Positions 55,571 to 58,802 of a DNA stretch of 58,802 bases are shown here, one piece after another (position 1 is the first letter of the stretch; each line of letters opens with the position of its first letter). The stretch spans positions 1 to 58,802 of the forward strand of contig DAOURR010000005.1 in the NCBI GenBank assembly GCA_030627625.1, given 5' to 3'. The notes under the pieces are model-generated. The model was not told the DNA's origin. It worked only from the letters and a program-made list of their open reading frames with translations, and did no database searches. Position numbers and translations under genes: made by a program. This DNA is from UBA3103 sp002365855 (GTDB taxonomy: Bacteria; Bacillota; Desulfotomaculia; Desulfotomaculales; Pelotomaculaceae).

Positions 55571-56425
55571 TCACACCTCCAACATCCTCTCCAGGCATTT
55601 AGAAGCACGCGCTCGTGTCTCATCAGGGACGTTGACGCTCGGTCCAAGGTATTCCAGCGCATTGTATACTTTTTCCAGGGTCGTTTTTTTCATGTTAGGG
55701 CAGACCAACTTATTGGAGGCCATATAAAACTGTTTATCCGGGCATCGCTTTTGCAGCTGGTGGAGGATACCAATCTCGGTACCTAAAATAAATTCACGTG
55801 CGTCGCTCTCCAGGGCGTAACGGATCATTCCAGCGGTGCTGGAGACCGAGTCCGCCAGGGCAACCACTTCGGGACGGCACTCCGGGTGAACCAGCACAAG
55901 CGCTTCCGGGTGGTCTGACCTTGCCTTTAAAATGTCACCGGGGGTAAGGCGATCATGAGTATAGCAGTATCCATCCCACAGGATCATATCCCGCCCGGTT
56001 TTAGAAATAATGTAGTGTCCTAAATTTTTATCCGGCACAAACAGAATTGGCTTATCTTTCGGCAAAGACGCTACTACTTTAACCGCATTGGCCGAAGTGC
56101 AGGCGATATCACTTTCAGCCTTTACTTCCGCCGATGTGTTCACATAGCATACCACCAGGGCGTCCGGTATTTCTTTCTTCCTGCGTTCCAGTTGAACCGC
56201 GTCAATCATGTCGGCCATCGGGCAGCCCGCGTTATCGTCCGGCAGGACAACGACCTTGCCGGGCGAAAGGATCGCTGCGCTCTCAGCCATGAAGTGAACA
56301 CCGCAAAATATTATTACCTCAGCGTCGATGGCGGCAGCCTGCTGGGAAAGGCCCAGGGAATCGCCCACAAAATCGGCAATCTCCTGAACTTCGGGCCGCT
56401 GGTAGAAATGAGCTAATATGACCAC
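55571..56425 (-). CDS. nadA: quinolinate synthase, main reading frame
   Basis: Makes quinolinate for NAD from iminoaspartate and dihydroxyacetone phosphate with a [4Fe-4S] cluster. The main frame has 284 residues from GTG 56425: VILAHFYQRPEVQEIADFVGDSLGLSQ, cluster Cys in FCGVHFMAESA, IACTSANAVKVV and LVCPNMKKTTLEKV, and the VHPECRPEV segment. About 20 N-terminal residues expected in NadA (an LKKE...IILAH strand) lie in another frame upstream (see 56425-56490). GTG 56425 has AAAGGA nine bases before it, so a truncated protein is possible. Confidence 0.88.
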   Translation of the reverse strand: MVILAHFYQRPEVQEIADFVGDSLGLSQQAAAIDAEVIIFCGVHFMAESAAILSPGKVVVLPDDNAGCPMADMIDAVQLERRKKEIPDALVVCYVNTSAEVKAESDIACTSANAVKVVASLPKDKPILFVPDKNLGHYIISKTGRDMILWDGYCYTHDRLTPGDILKARSDHPEALVLVHPECRPEVVALADSVSSTAGMIRYALESDAREFILGTEIGILHQLQKRCPDKQFYMASNKLVCPNMKKTTLEKVYNALEYLGPSVNVPDETRARASKCLERMLEV

Positions 56426-56490
56426 GCCTTGCGTTCCTTTTTTAATTTCATTATATCTTTGGACAGCTTCTGCTGTTCATTTTCTGTCAT
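56425..56490 (-). other. nadA: nadA N-terminal frame ending at slippery heptamer A_AAA_AAG
   Basis: ATG 56490 (AGAAGGGAT ribosome binding site) reads MTENEQQKLSKDIMKLKKERKAWSY and stops. Codons TTA AAA AAG contain A_AAA_AAG (56443-56437). A -1 shift there gives LKKGTQGVVILAHFYQ, in frame with the main NadA sequence and with the length of Thermotoga-type NadA. Either a programmed frameshift, transcriptional slippage, or a lost A in an A7 tract. Confidence 0.75.
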
Positions 56491-56546
56491 TTAGCTATTA
56501 TCCCTTCTATACAACTACAGGGAAATACCGGGCGGCCTACCGTTTA

Positions 56547-57743
56547 TTAATCAGGGATGAATTTCCTGCCTGACTCGTCAGGTTCCGTCAGTGATGATAT
56601 TTCGCGCAGTTTGTTGACTACCGGCCCGATTACGTCCAGGAAGTACTCCACGTCCTCCTCTGTATTGTCCCTACCCAGTGTCAGGCGAAGTGAGCCATGG
56701 GCGTCTTCAGGCGGGATGCCCAGCGCCAGCAGAACATGCGAGGGCTCCAGTGAGCCTGAGGTACAGGCCGAGCCGGTTGATGCGGCAATGCCTTTCGCGT
56801 CAAGGAGGAGCAGCATCGATTCGCCTTCAATATATTTAAAGAGGAAACTGGCATGGTTGGGCAGCCGCTCTGTGGGATGGCCCGTTAAACTAACGCGCGT
56901 GAATCTTCCCATAACTTCTTTAATCAATTTATTCCGCAGAGCTCTCAGTCTCTTGCTTTCTTCTTCCATGTTCTCCACCGCGAGTTCAACTGCTTTGCCC
57001 AGCCCAATGATTCCAGGGATATTCTCGGTGCCGGCCCGGCGCAGGCGCTCCTGGGCGCCCCCATGAAACAGAGTTTGTCTCCAGCGGGTTCCCTTGCGAA
57101 TGTAAAGCGCTCCGACACCCTTGGGGCCGTATATTTTATGGCCTGATATAGAAAGCAGCTGAACGCCCAATTCGTCTACATTCACTGGAATTTTCCCGAG
57201 GCTCTGGACCGCGTCAACATGAAATATGATCCCTTTTTCTCTGGCGAGCCTGCCTATTTCTACAACCGGCATGATGGTGCCTACTTCATTATTAGCGTGC
57301 ATAATGGTAATTAAAATAGTTTTATCGGTTATGGCGGCTGCCACATCATCAACACTGACCATGCCGTACCGGTCAACGGGCAGAATAGTGATGTCAAACC
57401 CCTGTTTGCCAAGAGCTTTCACCGTGTTGAGCACGGCATGGTGCTCAACCGCGCTGGTAATGATATGGTTTCCCTTTTTTTTACTAGTAATGGCCGCGCC
57501 GTGAATGGCCATATTATCCGACTCAGTCCCTCCGCTGGTAAAAACAATCTCACCCGGCTGAGCGCCTATAGCACGGGCCACCTTTTCCCGGACGTCCTCT
57601 ATGGCCGTTCGGGCACGCTGACCTATATAATGCGCGCTGGACGGGTTGCCAAAATTATCACCGGTGAGAAAGCTATACATAACTTCAGCTACTTGTGGGT
57701 GAACAGGTGTAGTGCCGCTGTGGTCAAAGTATACTCTGCGCAT
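56547..57743 (-). CDS. nifS: cysteine desulfurase, NifS/IscS type
   Basis: 398 residues from ATG 57743 (GAGGAGGATACAA upstream; ATG 57758 lies inside that site). RRVYFDHSGTTPVHP, FTSGGTESDNMAI, VEHHAVL, HANNEVGTI, HVDAVQSLGKIP, PLP lysine in SISGHKIYGPKGVGALY and the catalytic Cys in ASTGSACTSGSLEPSHVL. Supplies sulfur for Fe-S clusters; nifS-nadA pairs occur in Bacillus because NadA needs a cluster. May also serve FdhD. Confidence 0.96.
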   Translation of the reverse strand: MRRVYFDHSGTTPVHPQVAEVMYSFLTGDNFGNPSSAHYIGQRARTAIEDVREKVARAIGAQPGEIVFTSGGTESDNMAIHGAAITSKKKGNHIITSAVEHHAVLNTVKALGKQGFDITILPVDRYGMVSVDDVAAAITDKTILITIMHANNEVGTIMPVVEIGRLAREKGIIFHVDAVQSLGKIPVNVDELGVQLLSISGHKIYGPKGVGALYIRKGTRWRQTLFHGGAQERLRRAGTENIPGIIGLGKAVELAVENMEEESKRLRALRNKLIKEVMGRFTRVSLTGHPTERLPNHASFLFKYIEGESMLLLLDAKGIAASTGSACTSGSLEPSHVLLALGIPPEDAHGSLRLTLGRDNTEEDVEYFLDVIGPVVNKLREISSLTEPDESGRKFIPD

Positions 57744-57818
57744 TTGTATCCTCCTCAAAAATCGCTCTAATGTAAGAGATTATATCAAAACCTGCCCCTT
57801 TTATTAAATAATAAAATT

Positions 57819-58610
57819 TTATGAAACCACCTTCTCACTATTACTGTATATAATGAGGCGTTCCCCCCGGGCAAAGCCTACCACGGCCACTCCAAATTGG
57901 TCGGCCAGCTCTAAAGCCAGCCTGGTGGGAGCCGACCTGGAAACCACGACAGGCAAGCCCCGGCGCGCCGCCTTGATCAGGATCTCAGACGAGATGCGGC
58001 CGCTTAAAAGCAGGCACTTGTCGTCAGTCCTGAGCCTGTTCAAAAAAGCGTAGCCCAGGACCTTATCCACAGCGTTGTGGCGCCCGATGTCCTCATACAT
58101 GACAATTATGCCCGAACTGTCCGCCAGGGCCGCACTGTGCACGCCGCCTGTGAGGCGGAAAGTTTCAGACTGCTCCTCCAGTAAAGAAATCAGCCGCAAA
58201 ATTTGAGAGGCGGAAAAGCGGCATTCAGACTGAACAGGCTCAAGCTGGCTGGCGTCATTGACAAAATACAGGAGCGCGCGTCCTTTTCCGCAGCAGCTGG
58301 CAATCTGCCGTTTCAGGAAATTTTCAATTTGCGGTACCGGGGAGTTTGTTTCCAGCCAGAGCAGCCCGTCCTCTTCGTTGAATGTTATTTCCATTATTTC
58401 CGAGGTGTCCTTAAGCAACCCTTCACTGAGCATAAATCCCGCGGCAAGTTCTTCGTACCCGCCGGGAGAACAAATCAGGGTGGCAAGTTCCACATCATTT
58501 AAAAATACGGTCAATGGTATTTCATTAACAACATAATCATTTTCCTGGTGCATCTGACCTCTTTGATAAACAGTCACCGCGCGCCGCTCAAAGATTTCCG
58601 GAAGAGACAT
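57819..58610 (-). CDS. fdhD: formate dehydrogenase sulfurtransferase FdhD
   Basis: 263 residues. Transfers sulfur from IscS-type desulfurase to the molybdenum/tungsten cofactor of formate dehydrogenase. NEIPLTVFLNDVELATLICSPGGYEELAAGFMLSEGL, the Cys loop IASCCGKGRA (adjacent Cys where E. coli has CGIC), FRLTGGVHSAALAD, YEDIGRHNAVDKVLGYA and SSEILIKAARRGLPVVVSRSAPT. ATG 58610 with AAAGGAG. The presence predicts a molybdenum/tungsten formate dehydrogenase; none is in the window. Confidence 0.95.
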   Translation of the reverse strand: MSLPEIFERRAVTVYQRGQMHQENDYVVNEIPLTVFLNDVELATLICSPGGYEELAAGFMLSEGLLKDTSEIMEITFNEEDGLLWLETNSPVPQIENFLKRQIASCCGKGRALLYFVNDASQLEPVQSECRFSASQILRLISLLEEQSETFRLTGGVHSAALADSSGIIVMYEDIGRHNAVDKVLGYAFLNRLRTDDKCLLLSGRISSEILIKAARRGLPVVVSRSAPTRLALELADQFGVAVVGFARGERLIIYSNSEKVVS

Positions 58611-58717
58611 TGATACGATGCTCCTTTCCCTAATACTGCTACTATTTTCATAGGTATTATATGAATTAAAATCAATTAATCCCCTGGCAAGTGGGGTAGG
58701 GTCGGAGGCAGGCGCGG
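58611..58717. other. fdhD upstream region
   Basis: AT-rich; TATAAT-like box on the minus strand at about 58654-58659, without a well-spaced -35. No riboswitch recognised. Confidence 0.35.
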
Positions 58718-58802
58718 TTAAAGTACAGACCTTGTGAGGCCGGGCCGTTTCTGCCCTTTCAGGTCAGTGTCCCCCTCAAGCGGGTCATCTTCCCGTTTCC
58801 AG
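58718..58802 (-). CDS. C-terminal end of a gene cut by the window edge
   Basis: Open to the window end; 28 codons, WKREDDPLEGDTDLKGQ, then KRPGLTRSVL and TAA. Not identifiable. If genuine it lies upstream of fdhD on the same strand. Confidence 0.35.
   Translation of the reverse strand, partial: WKREDDPLEGDTDLKGQKRPGLTRSVL

Noticed and set aside
1..58802. tRNA, rRNA, prophage or insertion sequence genes
   Set aside because: None seen: no tRNA-like cloverleaf or CCA ends, no transposase or integrase motifs, although short palindromic repeats are frequent.

Overview
This window is a chromosomal segment from an anaerobic, probably spore-forming Firmicute; the overall flavour is Desulfotomaculum/Pelotomaculum-like, but the species cannot be named from sequence alone. 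The evidence is strong AGGAGG-type ribosome binding sites with frequent GTG/TTG starts, a GerMN lipoprotein, small coat-like proteins, radical-SAM enzymes, FdhD, ADP-forming acyl-CoA synthetase, Fe-S MinD/NifX-like genes, an S-box, and three ydaO-type (c-di-AMP) riboswitches. There are no rRNAs, tRNAs, insertion sequences, phage genes or CRISPR arrays.

Layout. 0.5-9 kb: pyruvate kinase, a TGS/OBG-type GTPase, a two-component system followed by a GerMN lipoprotein, a YaiI/YqxD protein and an alpha-glucan phosphorylase. 9-14 kb: ADP-forming acyl-CoA synthetase with a BioD-like/DRTGG partner, a degenerate receiver protein and a carboxypeptidase-regulatory-domain protein flanked by dispersed repeats. 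14-20 kb: AmmeMemoRadiSam pair, LysE exporter, FliK-like/FlhB-like pair and an unusual chemotaxis receptor. 20-25 kb: complete livKHMGF-type ABC transporter. 25-27 kb: KtrB/TrkH potassium channel under a c-di-AMP riboswitch. 27-32 kb: cobinamide salvage (cbiZ) with a B12-type ABC transporter. 32-37 kb: nine-gene NifX/MinD/Mrp/DUF134 cluster of the type found around 'orange protein'-like Fe-S/Mo cluster assembly.

38-48 kb is the most interesting part: an ion and osmotic-stress neighbourhood. It holds a glutamate 2,3-aminomutase (beta-glutamate, a compatible solute), a CPA1 Na+/H+ antiporter, DapB, UspA, an ArsB/NhaD-type antiporter and a P2-type cation ATPase. Two genes (the aminomutase and dapB) have c-di-AMP riboswitches. 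A second conserved RNA motif, present twice, lies directly upstream of the aminomutase's c-di-AMP riboswitch (tandem, same strand) and again upstream of the NhaD-type antiporter. Both copies have a terminator hairpin that consumes the motif's conserved 3' block. I suggest it is a cation (Na+ or Li+) sensing riboswitch, so the aminomutase leader would be a two-input switch.

48-51.5 kb holds small Cys-containing and coat-like proteins (DUF1540, a three-member twin-CX3C family, two helical proteins) and two DUF421 proteins. 51.6-58.8 kb is a minus-strand sulfur/cofactor block: LarE, CysK, MetW, CysE, NadA, NifS and FdhD. In it the acetylhomoserine route to methionine has decayed: metX survives only as its last 29 codons behind an intact S-box, and metY only as its first ~66 codons. 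The nadA reading frame is split at an A_AAA_AAG slippery heptamer, which is either a programmed -1 frameshift or a homopolymer indel.
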